Part shown: piece after piece, positions 25,234 to 34,675 of the stretch | Position numbering within the stretch: the stretch's first letter is position 1 | How the letters are laid out: every line of letters begins with the position of its first letter | Assembly: GCA_002722705.1 (NCBI GenBank) | Contig: PBMP01000075.1 | Coordinates: 22,267-86,266, forward strand | DNA from: Pseudobdellovibrionaceae bacterium | GTDB lineage: Bacteria; Bdellovibrionota; UBA1018; UBA6935 | Length of the DNA: 64,000 bases | Direction of reading: 5' to 3' | Made by a program: the position numbers and the translations under genes | The notes under the pieces: model-generated | Database searches by the model: none | Seen by the model: only the letters and a program-made list of their open reading frames with translations | Told to the model about the DNA's origin: nothing

Positions 25234-26670
25234 ATGCTTAAAATCTCTCCCATTGTCGTCGGTCTGTTTTTTATCATGCAACCCCTATTTGGCGCTTCTT
25301 ATTCAGCCAAGTTTAGCAATAAAACAGGAACCATCGAACTCTATGAAGGGGATACTTTAGTTTCGCAAAAAAATATTTCAGCTCAGTTAAATGAAATCAG
25401 AGACACCAAAAAAAGTAAGACAGACCTACCTCAATACAAATATGGTCAACTCATCACAATATCAATTGATGCGCTTGGAAATCCGTATGTTTGGTTTTCC
25501 ATACAACACAAGTTTTTAAAAAATAATTCCCTCGACCGTTTTTTTGCAAAACGAGAAACTCCCTTTCTTTGGATACCTCACCTTGATTCTGTTCAATCTT
25601 GGAAAAATTTAAGCTGGAAAATCAACGACGATCGATTCCGAATCCTTTCATTTGCCCCAGGAATAAACGGGAATGCGATTATCATGAAAATTTCACTTAA
25701 AAAGAAAGATGAATTTTTTCAACTACCTGATGGAAGCACCAGACTTCTAACGAAAGTTGCTCCGGTATCACACATGAAAGCAAGAACTGTGATTCAAGAA
25801 GTCACACCACAAGGTAAAGTTATCTCCACTCAAGCAAAACTTCCACCAGTCGGATTTATTGATCCTCATGCACAAATATCAATTAACAAAGATGGGAGTT
25901 ATTCTATTTTTTTGAGAACAGACGATTACAATCCTGTAGGGGATCTTGAGGACATCAGTACGGAACTACCAAAAAATCCTACACTGTATTTAGTCCAACC
26001 CAATTCCGGAAAAGTTCTAAGCACCGTTAATCTCAGAACTGACATTGAGAAACACTTTTTTACACGAGTCGATTCAAGCCGCCTCTCGTTTGTAAATTTT
26101 AAAGACCTAATTGCGATCAATGGAAACGCTTACAGCTTTACCCTCTTCTTTGATAAACGTTCTTTTCTTTCGTATGGCCGTAAAAATTATTCTACGGAAG
26201 GAAAACAATATATTGATCGTTCATACCGTGTTCGCGTTCAACAACGAGCAGAAGAAAAAGTCATTTCAGTCACTCCTCAACAAGAAGGGGAAAGATTAGT
26301 AAAAAGAATTCCTAATAATTTAGAAGGGATTGAAGAGAAAATAATCCTAAACTTTGATCTATTCTCGACCGCAGGTCGGGTAAGAGCTATCTTTGCAGAG
26401 CTAAACTATCTTCCAGAAACAGAATATTATCAATCCAGAATAGAGCAACACTCTGAGTTACTAAAAAGACTTGATGAGGAATTTAAAGATTTAACAGATG
26501 AAGAACTCAAACAAATGGGCCTTGCAAGAGTTGGACGCGAAACATTTACTACCCTACAGTTTAAAGACGGATTCAGTTTAGAAAAAATCATCACAAACCT
26601 ACCGCCGTCACTCTGTTCCACGCTGTTTGAAGAGAGTTTCAGATTCACAGGACACCCGGTTATTAAGTAG
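25234..26670 (+). CDS. Exported protein of unknown function
   Basis: A 478-residue protein with a signal peptide (MLKISPIVVGLFFIMQPLFGA). The mature part is beta-rich and then helical, Lys-rich with few Cys, containing a C-terminal EEFKDLTDEELKQMGLARVG helical stretch. I recognise no domain. I chose the ATG at 25234 because the signal peptide begins there; a TTG at 25198 would coincide with the -35 box. It lies 120 bases before the TolC-like gene and could be the substrate or accessory of that exporter, but this is positional inference only. Confidence 0.6.
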   Translation: MLKISPIVVGLFFIMQPLFGASYSAKFSNKTGTIELYEGDTLVSQKNISAQLNEIRDTKKSKTDLPQYKYGQLITISIDALGNPYVWFSIQHKFLKNNSLDRFFAKRETPFLWIPHLDSVQSWKNLSWKINDDRFRILSFAPGINGNAIIMKISLKKKDEFFQLPDGSTRLLTKVAPVSHMKARTVIQEVTPQGKVISTQAKLPPVGFIDPHAQISINKDGSYSIFLRTDDYNPVGDLEDISTELPKNPTLYLVQPNSGKVLSTVNLRTDIEKHFFTRVDSSRLSFVNFKDLIAINGNAYSFTLFFDKRSFLSYGRKNYSTEGKQYIDRSYRVRVQQRAEEKVISVTPQQEGERLVKRIPNNLEGIEEKIILNFDLFSTAGRVRAIFAELNYLPETEYYQSRIEQHSELLKRLDEEFKDLTDEELKQMGLARVGRETFTTLQFKDGFSLEKIITNLPPSLCSTLFEESFRFTGHPVIK

Positions 26671-26790
26671 AATTTGACTCGCAAAGTCTTTACTTTCTCT
26701 TATATTCAATCATTTTTTATCAAATGACGCATAGGTCTTTTGATTAGTATTTGAAATCCTCCTACAGGTAATGTTCTAATACCGGACCAT

Positions 26791-28071
26791 ATGCTCAAAG
26801 GGTCAGTCTCCTCTTTTTTTTTAACTCTTCTTTTTTTTTCTACCAAGGTCTTGTGTGCGCCTGTTTCATTAAAAGAACTCGTTTCTCATGGGCTTAAAAA
26901 CACCCCTTCTTATCAAAGCTCACTCAATAATCTTAAAATTAGTGAAAACGAAACAAGAAATGCTCTTTTTAGTTTTTTTCCTTCCTTAGACTTAACTTCA
27001 GAACAAGGTTTCGCAAGCGGAACACCTTTCAAAAATGAAAACCTTTGGTCCGGCACCTTATCTTTGTCTCTTTCCGCAAATCTTTATAATAATGGAACTA
27101 ATGTAATAGAATACAAACGTTCACATCTCATCCAAAAAAGAAGAAAAATAGCTCAACAAAAAATAAGAGCAGAACTTACTCTTTCCATTATTCTTCAGTA
27201 TTTTGATATTTCTCTTTTTGACGAAATTCAACTCATTCAAGATCGTCAGTATCAATTACTAAAAAAACAGTTTCATACGGTCGAAGCACTTTATAAACAA
27301 GGAAGAAAAAAAAGAATCGATTACATCCGATTCAAAGCACGAGTTCAAAGAGCGAATCTTGGTTTTCAAAATGCGCAGTTAAAAAAAGAACAAGCTATCG
27401 AAGATTTGAAAAAAATTATTGCTTGGAAAGAAAAAAAATTAATTATTCAAAAGCAACCTATTGAATTTTCTTCATTTAAAACAAAAAGCGGTAAAGTATT
27501 ATTTGACAATCATTATGACTCTCGAATTTCATCATTACAAAAGGAAATAAATGAATTCGAAGTCGATTTAGAAAAAAGACAATATTGGCCCCGAGTTTTT
27601 TTAAATACAGGTGTTGATTATATAAATTCAAACTATCTCGATGGTCTTTCTTCATTTTCAGATAATCGTCAATTCAATTGGTCAGCGATACTCTCAATCG
27701 ACTTTAACTTATGGGACTTTGGGATTCGAAGAAGAAATATTGAAACGGTGCGACTCGAACAAATGAACTTAAATAATCAAATTGACACTCAACTTTTAGA
27801 CTTAAAAGCAACGATAAACAAAAATCTACTTTCAATCAAACAGCAAAAAGAAAACTTCAAACTGAGCCAAGAACTCCTTCATATTGAAAAAACAAACTTT
27901 GAATCCATTCAAAGAGATTATCGAAATGGAAAAACAACATTTTTAGATTTAATTAATTCACTCGACAATTACACAAACGCACAAGAGTCTTTCTACACTA
28001 ATTACTACCGATTAAAAAAATCACTCTCACAATACAAATTTCACCAAGGAACTCTTTATGAAGACCTTTAA
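26791..28071 (+). CDS. TolC-family outer membrane efflux protein
   Basis: A 426-residue exported protein. After the signal peptide (to about VLCA) comes the OEP fold: two long coiled-coil halves with beta segments (SLSANLYNNG; FNWSAILSIDFNLWDFGIRR) and the typical NYTNAQESFYTNYYRLKKS end. It forms the outer membrane channel of a tripartite exporter. The 3' end overlaps the adaptor gene by 14 bases, and the ABC gene follows, so the set is a MacAB-TolC-like system. No strong ribosome site precedes the ATG. Confidence 0.87.
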   Translation: MLKGSVSSFFLTLLFFSTKVLCAPVSLKELVSHGLKNTPSYQSSLNNLKISENETRNALFSFFPSLDLTSEQGFASGTPFKNENLWSGTLSLSLSANLYNNGTNVIEYKRSHLIQKRRKIAQQKIRAELTLSIILQYFDISLFDEIQLIQDRQYQLLKKQFHTVEALYKQGRKKRIDYIRFKARVQRANLGFQNAQLKKEQAIEDLKKIIAWKEKKLIIQKQPIEFSSFKTKSGKVLFDNHYDSRISSLQKEINEFEVDLEKRQYWPRVFLNTGVDYINSNYLDGLSSFSDNRQFNWSAILSIDFNLWDFGIRRRNIETVRLEQMNLNNQIDTQLLDLKATINKNLLSIKQQKENFKLSQELLHIEKTNFESIQRDYRNGKTTFLDLINSLDNYTNAQESFYTNYYRLKKSLSQYKFHQGTLYEDL

Positions 28072-28936
28072 TCGATTTAAAAAATTATTTTTTGTAACAA
28101 TTCTTTTTATTGCAATCATTAGCTTTTTTATTTTAAATCAAACAAATTCAAGTAAAGTCACTCGAACAATCAAAGTCAAAAAAGAAAATCTCATCCAAAG
28201 AGTCACTGTTGCAGGAAACATTGAACCTTATAAAAAGACAATTGTGACTGCCCCTTTTAATGGATACATCAAAAAAATGTATGTTAAAACGGGACAGAAA
28301 GTAAAAAAAGGAGATCCAATTGTTTCCGTGGTTCAGTCTCTTCAATCTCCAGACCCAACATTTCCTCTTCGATCTCCGCTTGATGGAACTGTGGTTTCTA
28401 TTCAAAAAAGAGAAGGATCTTTTGTTAAACAAGATGACCCTAAAGATTTTATTTTAAGAATAGATAATCTAGAGAGTCTTTACATCTTATCTTATGTTCC
28501 AGAAGTCGATATGATAAAAATTAAAAAAGGAGATTCGGCGATCATTCAAGCTTCTGCTCTCCTCAATAAAGAATACCAAGGTGTCGTTATCGACATCTCT
28601 CTTGCTGCTCAAGATCAAGAAAAATGGCAAAGAAACTCAAAAGTAGAGTATCAAACCCAGATCAAAATTCTAGATCCAGACATTCTCATTAAACCTGGAA
28701 TGTCGAGCATCATTGATATCGTCACAAAGAAAAAAGAAAACGTTTTAGCGATTCCACATGAATTTATTTTAGAAAAAGAAAAAAAACACTATGTCTTTCC
28801 TATTAATGGAAAAGAAAAAGAAGTCAAAATTGGACTTCAAAACGAATCTCATGCCGAAATTACCGAAGGAGTCTCTGAGGGAGAAGAACTCAAGCAAATT
28901 GATTTTCTTGAACTCTTTTCTTCAGACAACACATGA
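28058..28936 (+). CDS. MacA/HlyD-type periplasmic adaptor
   Basis: A 292-residue membrane fusion protein. N-terminal anchor LFFVTILFIAIISFFIL, barrel-sandwich halves around GYIKKMYVKTGQKVKKGDPI and SPLDGTVVSIQKREGSFV, then a beta-barrel domain (IKKGDSAIIQASALLN) and membrane-proximal part (IKIGLQ equivalent KEVKIGLQNES). The helical hairpin is very short or absent between the two lipoyl halves, shorter than in MacA. It overlaps both neighbours and bridges the TolC-like channel to the MacB-like pump. Confidence 0.87.
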   Translation: MKTFNRFKKLFFVTILFIAIISFFILNQTNSSKVTRTIKVKKENLIQRVTVAGNIEPYKKTIVTAPFNGYIKKMYVKTGQKVKKGDPIVSVVQSLQSPDPTFPLRSPLDGTVVSIQKREGSFVKQDDPKDFILRIDNLESLYILSYVPEVDMIKIKKGDSAIIQASALLNKEYQGVVIDISLAAQDQEKWQRNSKVEYQTQIKILDPDILIKPGMSSIIDIVTKKKENVLAIPHEFILEKEKKHYVFPINGKEKEVKIGLQNESHAEITEGVSEGEELKQIDFLELFSSDNT

Positions 28937-30945
28937 ACTTAGTTGAAATCAAAAATTTAAATTTTAGCTATCATTCAGGCGATGTTCAGGTCTCAATTTT
29001 TAAAGACTTTAATCTAGAAATTAAAAAGGGAGATTTCATTGCAATTAAAGGACCTTCTGGATCTGGAAAATCCACTCTTTTATACCTTATTGCAGGACTC
29101 TTAAACTTTCAAAAAGGAATCATTCGTTTTAAAAAATCTGATATTTCAAAACTCTCAGACTATGAACGATCAGTATTAAGAAATAAATATCTTTCTTTTA
29201 TTTTTCAACAATTTCATCTTCTACCGAAAGCGACAGTCCTAGAAAACATTCTTCTTCCCACCTTTTATCCTATAGAAAATGCAACAACTGAAGAAGACCA
29301 AACTGAAAAAGCTAAAAAAATTTCAACTCGCCTTGGAATCGCTGAACGTCTTCATCATTTTCCAAAACAGCTTTCAGGTGGACAACAACAACGAGTAGCA
29401 ATTGCAAGAGCACTTATTCATAATCCAGAACTCATTCTCGCAGATGAACCTACAGGAAACTTAGATTCAGAATCCACACAGGAAATCATTTCTATCCTCA
29501 AAGAACTCAATGCCGAAGGGAAAACAATTATTCTAATTACTCATGAGGAAGATGTAGCTCAATCAGCGAAAACGATTTACTTTTTAAAAGACGGAAAACT
29601 AGAACTTGAACGCTCGAACTTCACTCCTTCAACTGATGATCAAGAAATTAGCTCCCTTTCAATTAAAACAGTGGCAACCTCTTCTACAAGTTACTTAAAA
29701 ATGCTTCCTCTTGTCATTAAAAATGCGTTCAGAAATAAGTTTCGCTCCATTCTTACCATGCTTGGAATTACTGTCGGAGTTGCTGCAGTCTGCTCGATGG
29801 TAACATTAGGAAATTATATCCGAGAAAAGGTCATTGATGGCTACTCCGAAATGGGAGTTGATACCCTTGTTTTTAGAGGACGTCCGAACTGGGAACTCAA
29901 AGCGACAGATCGATTTCCCGTTCGTTTTCAGTTTTTTGACTGGAAAAGAGACATCTTACCTTTACTAACCATTTTCCCTCAAACTCAATCGTTCTCTCCT
30001 ATTCTTTTTGGTTGGGACGCCCAAGTCACTTATGGAGGAAAATCAATCGAAAACGAAGCCCTTCTTTCAGGAGTCTCTTCTACCTGGTTTAAAATGGCTA
30101 ACCGAACTTTTCTTTCAGGAAAAGGATTCCATCCGAATCATATTAAAAGAAAAAGTCCTGTCTGCGTGATCGGTCATGATATCGCCCAACTTTTATTCGC
30201 AAGAATTCGACCTCTTGGACAAATTATTCATATTTCTATTCGAGAATCTACCTTTGTATGTCAAGTCATCGGCGTTTTAAATCCTGTAAAAAACAATCCT
30301 GAATGGCAAAAAGCAAATATGCAAGTCATCGTTCCTTTTACTTTTTTTCAAGCAGTTAACGATTCTTGGTGGCAAACTCAAATTCAACGATTTTCGATTC
30401 AACTCAAACCCAGAAATGATATCGAAGGCTTTTCAAATGCCATTAAAACTTTCTTTGAAAAAAAATATGGAAAATCAGGTCGTTTTTCAGTGAATTCAAA
30501 TACTCTTTTACTTGAACAGATGAAAAAATTCTTAACTCTGTTTTCGATCTTAATTACAGCAATCGCTTTGGTTACCCTCACGGTGGGTGGAATTGGGATC
30601 ACCAACATGATGCTGGTCTCTGTTTCCGAAAGACTCAAAGAAATCGGGATTCGAAAATCTGTTGGCGCAACCCATCAAAGTATTCGTTACCAATTTCTTT
30701 TTGAATCCGTTTTTTTATGTCTTATTGCAGGAGTCGCAGGAATTATCGTAGGATTTCTCACCTACGAAGGTGCTCTCTGGGGAGCATCTCAACTCAGCTC
30801 GAAAGTAACCTTTGAATGGATCATTGATGGATATGCAATTACTTTAGCCTTTGTCTCTATTCTCATGGTCGGTATTCTCAGCGGTCTTATTCCTGCTTAT
30901 AAAGCAGAAAAACTACAAGTGATTGATGCGTTACGAAGTGAATAG
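28933..30945 (+). CDS. macB: MacB-like ABC exporter (ATPase-permease fusion)
   Basis: A 670-residue protein. ATPase (1-230): Walker A GPSGSGKST, Q loop FQQFHLL, signature LSGGQQQRVAIARAL, Walker B LILADEPTGNLD, H loop THEED. Membrane part: first segment near 275-295 (FRSILTMLGITVGVAAVCSM), a periplasmic domain of about 220 residues, then three segments with the FtsX core (MMLVSVSERLKEIGIRKSVGA). This is the type VII ABC mechanotransmission fold (MacB family), exporting lipoproteins, peptides or drugs. It overlaps the adaptor gene by 4 bases. Confidence 0.93.
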   Translation: MNLVEIKNLNFSYHSGDVQVSIFKDFNLEIKKGDFIAIKGPSGSGKSTLLYLIAGLLNFQKGIIRFKKSDISKLSDYERSVLRNKYLSFIFQQFHLLPKATVLENILLPTFYPIENATTEEDQTEKAKKISTRLGIAERLHHFPKQLSGGQQQRVAIARALIHNPELILADEPTGNLDSESTQEIISILKELNAEGKTIILITHEEDVAQSAKTIYFLKDGKLELERSNFTPSTDDQEISSLSIKTVATSSTSYLKMLPLVIKNAFRNKFRSILTMLGITVGVAAVCSMVTLGNYIREKVIDGYSEMGVDTLVFRGRPNWELKATDRFPVRFQFFDWKRDILPLLTIFPQTQSFSPILFGWDAQVTYGGKSIENEALLSGVSSTWFKMANRTFLSGKGFHPNHIKRKSPVCVIGHDIAQLLFARIRPLGQIIHISIRESTFVCQVIGVLNPVKNNPEWQKANMQVIVPFTFFQAVNDSWWQTQIQRFSIQLKPRNDIEGFSNAIKTFFEKKYGKSGRFSVNSNTLLLEQMKKFLTLFSILITAIALVTLTVGGIGITNMMLVSVSERLKEIGIRKSVGATHQSIRYQFLFESVFLCLIAGVAGIIVGFLTYEGALWGASQLSSKVTFEWIIDGYAITLAFVSILMVGILSGLIPAYKAEKLQVIDALRSE

Positions 30946-31032
30946 CGCAGCGTTTCTTGTAAATTGACTTGAGACCGAATAGCCTAAATTTCAGTGATTT
31001 TAAATCCTCAATAAAATGGGAAAGGACACCTC

Positions 31033-32136
31033 ATGAAAACCTCACTCACCGCTCTTTTGTTACTCAGCACTTCCGCTGCTTATAGCTCGCCGGATCTGCG
31101 TCTGATTGAACTTAGCCCTGGAAATCAATCTTGGATGACTCCTGAACAGATTCACTCTCTGATGAAAAAATCTCATAAAGAGGGACACTGCGGGGGGTTC
31201 ATGGACGTCACTGATTATCAAGATGCACTTCCATTACATGGAGCTCTTCACCTCTTTAATAGTTTCCCTGAAAAACCAGCTCAACAAGACCTCGTCACTC
31301 CTCTTTTAAGCCTCGTCAATTCAACTTATCTTGAAGAAAACGTTGCAAAGCTATCCAGTTACAACAATCGATACTATCAATCAGAAACAGGTGTCGAAGC
31401 AGCTGAGTGGATTCGTGATCAATTTATTCGATATGCAGGAAATCGTCAGGACATTCATGTCGAATTATATAAACATCCTCGCTGGAAACAACCTTCAGTC
31501 GTTGCAACGATTGAAGGCCTAACCAATGAAATTGTTGTGATCGGAGGACACGAAGACTCAATTAACTCTCAAAGCTTTTTTCCATCTCCAAATGATCACG
31601 CTCCAGGAGCAGATGACAATGCCTCAGGAACTTCTACTATTTTAGAAATTTTTAGAGTCATTGCAGAATCAGGCTTTCAACCAAAAAGAACAATTCAATT
31701 CATGACTTACGCAGGTGAAGAAAAAGGACTGCTTGGAAGCCAAGAAATTGCAAATCAATACCAACGTGAAAATAAAAATGTGGTTGCAGCAATGCAATTT
31801 GACATGACTATGTATCCAGGCTCTAGTGGGGAGTTAACTTTTATCACAGACAATACCAATGCTTCTCTCACTACATTTACCAAAATGCTTGTTGACGAGT
31901 ATGTAAAAGCACCTTGGAAAGATGGAAACTGTGGATATGCTTGTTCAGATCACGCCAGCTGGCATCGAGCAGGATATGCTTCTGTGTTTCCGTTTGAAGC
32001 TGCAACTCGAGAAATGAATCCAAACATTCACACCACTAAAGATCTCTCTTCAGAACTCGATTTTAATTTTGGATCTCACTTTGCAAAACTGGGTGTGGCT
32101 TTTGCGATAGAAATGGCTCAAGCTGGACTTTTTTGA
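31033..32136 (+). CDS. Secreted M28 leucyl-type aminopeptidase
   Basis: A 367-residue exported di-zinc aminopeptidase of the Vibrio proteolyticus AP1 type. Signal peptide about 1-18. Metal ligands: H173 (GGHEDS), bridging D194 (PGADDNASG), E230 with catalytic neighbour E229 (AGEEKG), D257 (QFDMT), H333 (NIHTT). C300 and C304 (NCGYAC) match the disulfide of the family. It releases N-terminal hydrophobic residues from peptides outside the cytoplasm and would serve predatory or saprophytic nutrition. AAAGG precedes the ATG. Its 3' end overlaps the convergent gene by 19 bases. Confidence 0.93.
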   Translation: MKTSLTALLLLSTSAAYSSPDLRLIELSPGNQSWMTPEQIHSLMKKSHKEGHCGGFMDVTDYQDALPLHGALHLFNSFPEKPAQQDLVTPLLSLVNSTYLEENVAKLSSYNNRYYQSETGVEAAEWIRDQFIRYAGNRQDIHVELYKHPRWKQPSVVATIEGLTNEIVVIGGHEDSINSQSFFPSPNDHAPGADDNASGTSTILEIFRVIAESGFQPKRTIQFMTYAGEEKGLLGSQEIANQYQRENKNVVAAMQFDMTMYPGSSGELTFITDNTNASLTTFTKMLVDEYVKAPWKDGNCGYACSDHASWHRAGYASVFPFEAATREMNPNIHTTKDLSSELDFNFGSHFAKLGVAFAIEMAQAGLF

Positions 32137-32507
32137 AAAATAAGCTCTACATTACTAAAATGATTTAACGGAAAGAGTTGATTCACATTCACCTGTGAAT
32201 CAACTCTTACTTTTTCTAAAATAGACTTTAAATCTTTTTCTAATAAAGCAACCGTAATCACATAACTCATCTCTTCTGGATGAGAAAGAAGAAGTCGACT
32301 ATCACCTTCTTTAATTTTCCAAAACATAGCTAAATCAATTGAAGAACGCTCATCTTTTGCATTAAACAAAGAAGGATTCATCCGAATCTCCCGTTTTCCA
32401 TTAAATAATTCATCGCATTCAGAGTCTAAAAAATCTAAAAATTCATCATGAACAAAAAAAACAACTTGAGTAATCTGTGTTTGCTCACTCTTGAACTGAA
32501 CATTCAT
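32118..32507 (-). CDS. Small cytoplasmic protein of unknown function
   Basis: A 129-residue acidic protein, no signal peptide or membrane segment, with alternating strands and helices (QITQVVFFVHDEFLDFLDSE). The start at 32507 comes one base after the stop of the Omp85-like gene; a TTG at 32531 would overlap it more. The family is unknown. It probably shares a message with the barrel protein. Confidence 0.55.
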   Translation of the reverse strand: MNVQFKSEQTQITQVVFFVHDEFLDFLDSECDELFNGKREIRMNPSLFNAKDERSSIDLAMFWKIKEGDSRLLLSHPEEMSYVITVALLEKDLKSILEKVRVDSQVNVNQLFPLNHFSNVELIFQKSPA

Positions 32508-32508
32508 T

Positions 32509-33789
32509 TTAAAAGAAATGGGAACCTCCAAAAGCTAAACCGTTAAACCCTCGACTATCTAATGCCCAGGCGTAATCTATTCGTAACAAAAATCCAGGAA
32601 ACTTCCTTGAAAAAAAACGCATTCCCAATCCTAAACTAGACATAGGATTTTGATCGAATTTAAAGAGCTGTAAAAATGAAGAAGCGGTATTTGCTAAATC
32701 TAAGAAGAAAACATGCTGTAATGTCAGCCAAAGGTGGTTAAAGCTATGAATTCGATACTCTACATTGGCCTGCCAAAAGTTGCTTCCTCTAATTCTACCA
32801 TCAAGATACCCTCTGACTTCACTCAAACCACCTAAAAAAAACTGATGTTGAATTCGATTTCGAGAAATAGTGCCCAAGCTATATTGAAACCCTAAATTCA
32901 TATCATCTCCAAAGCGAATGAAGGACTGATTTTGTAACTGAATTCGAGTGAAATCAAATTCTGATCCTAGAAGTGATACTGTTTGATCCACTCTAAGCTC
33001 TGTTAAAAACCCATGCTTTAAATAAGAATAAAAATCAATTCTTCCAAACTTAAGCGTTCCTCTTACAAAAAATAAACGTCCATTTCTAGGAAAAGTAAAT
33101 CCGCTTGAATCAACTGAATCTTTTTGTGCTTCGGATAGAAGATCTTGAGAATACTGTTCATAATTCAAATAAATCCCCCCTCCAAAAGCAAATCGAGGTC
33201 TTATTTGCTTTTCTAAATAAGCAGAGAACTGAGAAATTTTTGAAGTAAATGCACCTTCATAAATATTATTTTCTTGATACAACGAGCGAATCCTTCTAGT
33301 CATTCTCAAATCTATATGAAGAAGTAAAAATTGATTTAAAAAACGAGGTTCTTTAAACCAAAGGGCGCCTGAGCTTGCCCCAGCAATATTGTCATACCAT
33401 CCTCCCAGTGTTTGAAATTTTCCTAAAAAATTTTGATCCACCACTCCTAGTGTATATCGCCTTAAACGACTTCCCCCAGTCACCTGAATAATAGGGTTTA
33501 AAGTCCATACTTCCTGAACTTTAATCCTTAGCTCTGATCTTTGGTCATCTAAATTTTTCCATTCAAAATCGACATCAGAAAAAAGCCTGGTATTCACTAC
33601 ACGCTGATAGCTTTCTGAAACTTGTGACTGTTCAACTCGATCTCCAGGACTAAAAAGAAGTTCATTCAGTATGACTTCAGAATGTGTTCGCTCGTTTCCT
33701 TCAATAAGAATTGAAGAAACACGTTTCGGAAACTCCCCCGCATGAACTCCTAAAGAAAAAAAAAGAAAAAAAAGAACTTTATTCCACAC
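32509..33789 (-). CDS. Omp85-family outer membrane protein (short, one POTRA)
   Basis: A 426-residue exported protein. Signal peptide about 1-17. One POTRA-like domain (about 20-95: VSSILIEGNERTHSEVILNE, then LFSDVDFEW and ELRIKVQEVW), then a barrel-like region with family features (SLGLGMRFFSRKFPGFLLRIDYA) and a C-terminal Phe (GGSHFF). The single POTRA separates it from BamA (five) and TamA (three). It may insert or secrete a partner, or transport lipid. It overlaps the preceding gene by 11 bases. Confidence 0.82.
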   Translation of the reverse strand: MWNKVLFFLFFSLGVHAGEFPKRVSSILIEGNERTHSEVILNELLFSPGDRVEQSQVSESYQRVVNTRLFSDVDFEWKNLDDQRSELRIKVQEVWTLNPIIQVTGGSRLRRYTLGVVDQNFLGKFQTLGGWYDNIAGASSGALWFKEPRFLNQFLLLHIDLRMTRRIRSLYQENNIYEGAFTSKISQFSAYLEKQIRPRFAFGGGIYLNYEQYSQDLLSEAQKDSVDSSGFTFPRNGRLFFVRGTLKFGRIDFYSYLKHGFLTELRVDQTVSLLGSEFDFTRIQLQNQSFIRFGDDMNLGFQYSLGTISRNRIQHQFFLGGLSEVRGYLDGRIRGSNFWQANVEYRIHSFNHLWLTLQHVFFLDLANTASSFLQLFKFDQNPMSSLGLGMRFFSRKFPGFLLRIDYAWALDSRGFNGLAFGGSHFF

Positions 33790-34663
33790 GAATGGAGCCT
33801 TGTTCCACTGACAAAGAAAGTGGGATTCCTTTTGGATAGGAAGGAACCTTAGACTCCGAAGCTCCTTGAAGCGTATTCATTTGAATATCAAACTTTTGAT
33901 CAGTATGTGTTTGAACTCTAATTTCTCCAGTCTTCACTGATATGGATGCATTCTGCTCCCATTCACTCAGCTGCACTTGTCCATGATCAAGACCTAACGC
34001 TAGAGGAATTCCTTTTGGAATTTCAAAATCACATAGACCATTCCCAAGCGAAGAAAGATCAAGAACCGCAGTGGATCCGATCTGTTGAATAGTTGCAGAT
34101 GGAGAGACTTGAGTCACTTGACATTCACCTCTGAAAAGGTCTCCTGCACTTGAGCGTACATGAACAACGCCACTCGAGAGATTGATCTTGATCTGATTTG
34201 TCTCTTTCGGGTTTAAAATCTGAGAATACCGAACGACTTGCGATCCTTGGATAGTTTGAGAATTAAATTGGACATTGTCCCACTTCCAATGCCCTCCAAA
34301 AAGCGAAAGCGCCCCTGTCTGCTCATTCCATTCGTAAAGGGGAGTAAAACTCAAATACAAATAGCCCAACAAACCCCCGATCACTACAAATGCAATGAAT
34401 TGAGGTTTTTTATACCAAACCGGTCCAACCGCTTTTTTTGAAACCCGAATTCCTAGTTCTAAGCAGATGGACTGCCCCCAATACTGAGGTGCCCCCAGAG
34501 CCGTAAATAACTCTCCTAAAAGTAAATTGGGATATTGATCGACATAAGATCTTAACCTTTGTTCTGCATGCTCAAGGACGCGTTTTTTTTCATCTGAAGA
34601 TAAATGCTTTAAGGACAATTCAACTTCATAAAGGTATTTTTGTATTTGTGGATGCCAACTCAT
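33779..34663 (-). CDS. Membrane protein with HAAS-like and DUF4097-like parts
   Basis: A 294-residue protein. Residues 1-70 form helices rich in Leu and Glu with a GAPQYWGQ motif, like the HAAS/DUF1700 domain. One membrane segment follows (PQFIAFVVIGGLLGYLYLSF). The rest outside the membrane has the repeated short strands (INLSSGVVHVRSSAGDL, LGLDHGQVQLSEW) of the DUF4097 beta-helix type. HAAS-bearing proteins often pair with PadR regulators, not seen here. Twelve bases separate it from the upstream gene; it overlaps the Omp85 gene. Confidence 0.65.
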   Translation of the reverse strand: MSWHPQIQKYLYEVELSLKHLSSDEKKRVLEHAEQRLRSYVDQYPNLLLGELFTALGAPQYWGQSICLELGIRVSKKAVGPVWYKKPQFIAFVVIGGLLGYLYLSFTPLYEWNEQTGALSLFGGHWKWDNVQFNSQTIQGSQVVRYSQILNPKETNQIKINLSSGVVHVRSSAGDLFRGECQVTQVSPSATIQQIGSTAVLDLSSLGNGLCDFEIPKGIPLALGLDHGQVQLSEWEQNASISVKTGEIRVQTHTDQKFDIQMNTLQGASESKVPSYPKGIPLSLSVEQGSIRVE

Positions 34664-34675
34664 TCCTAAATTGTA

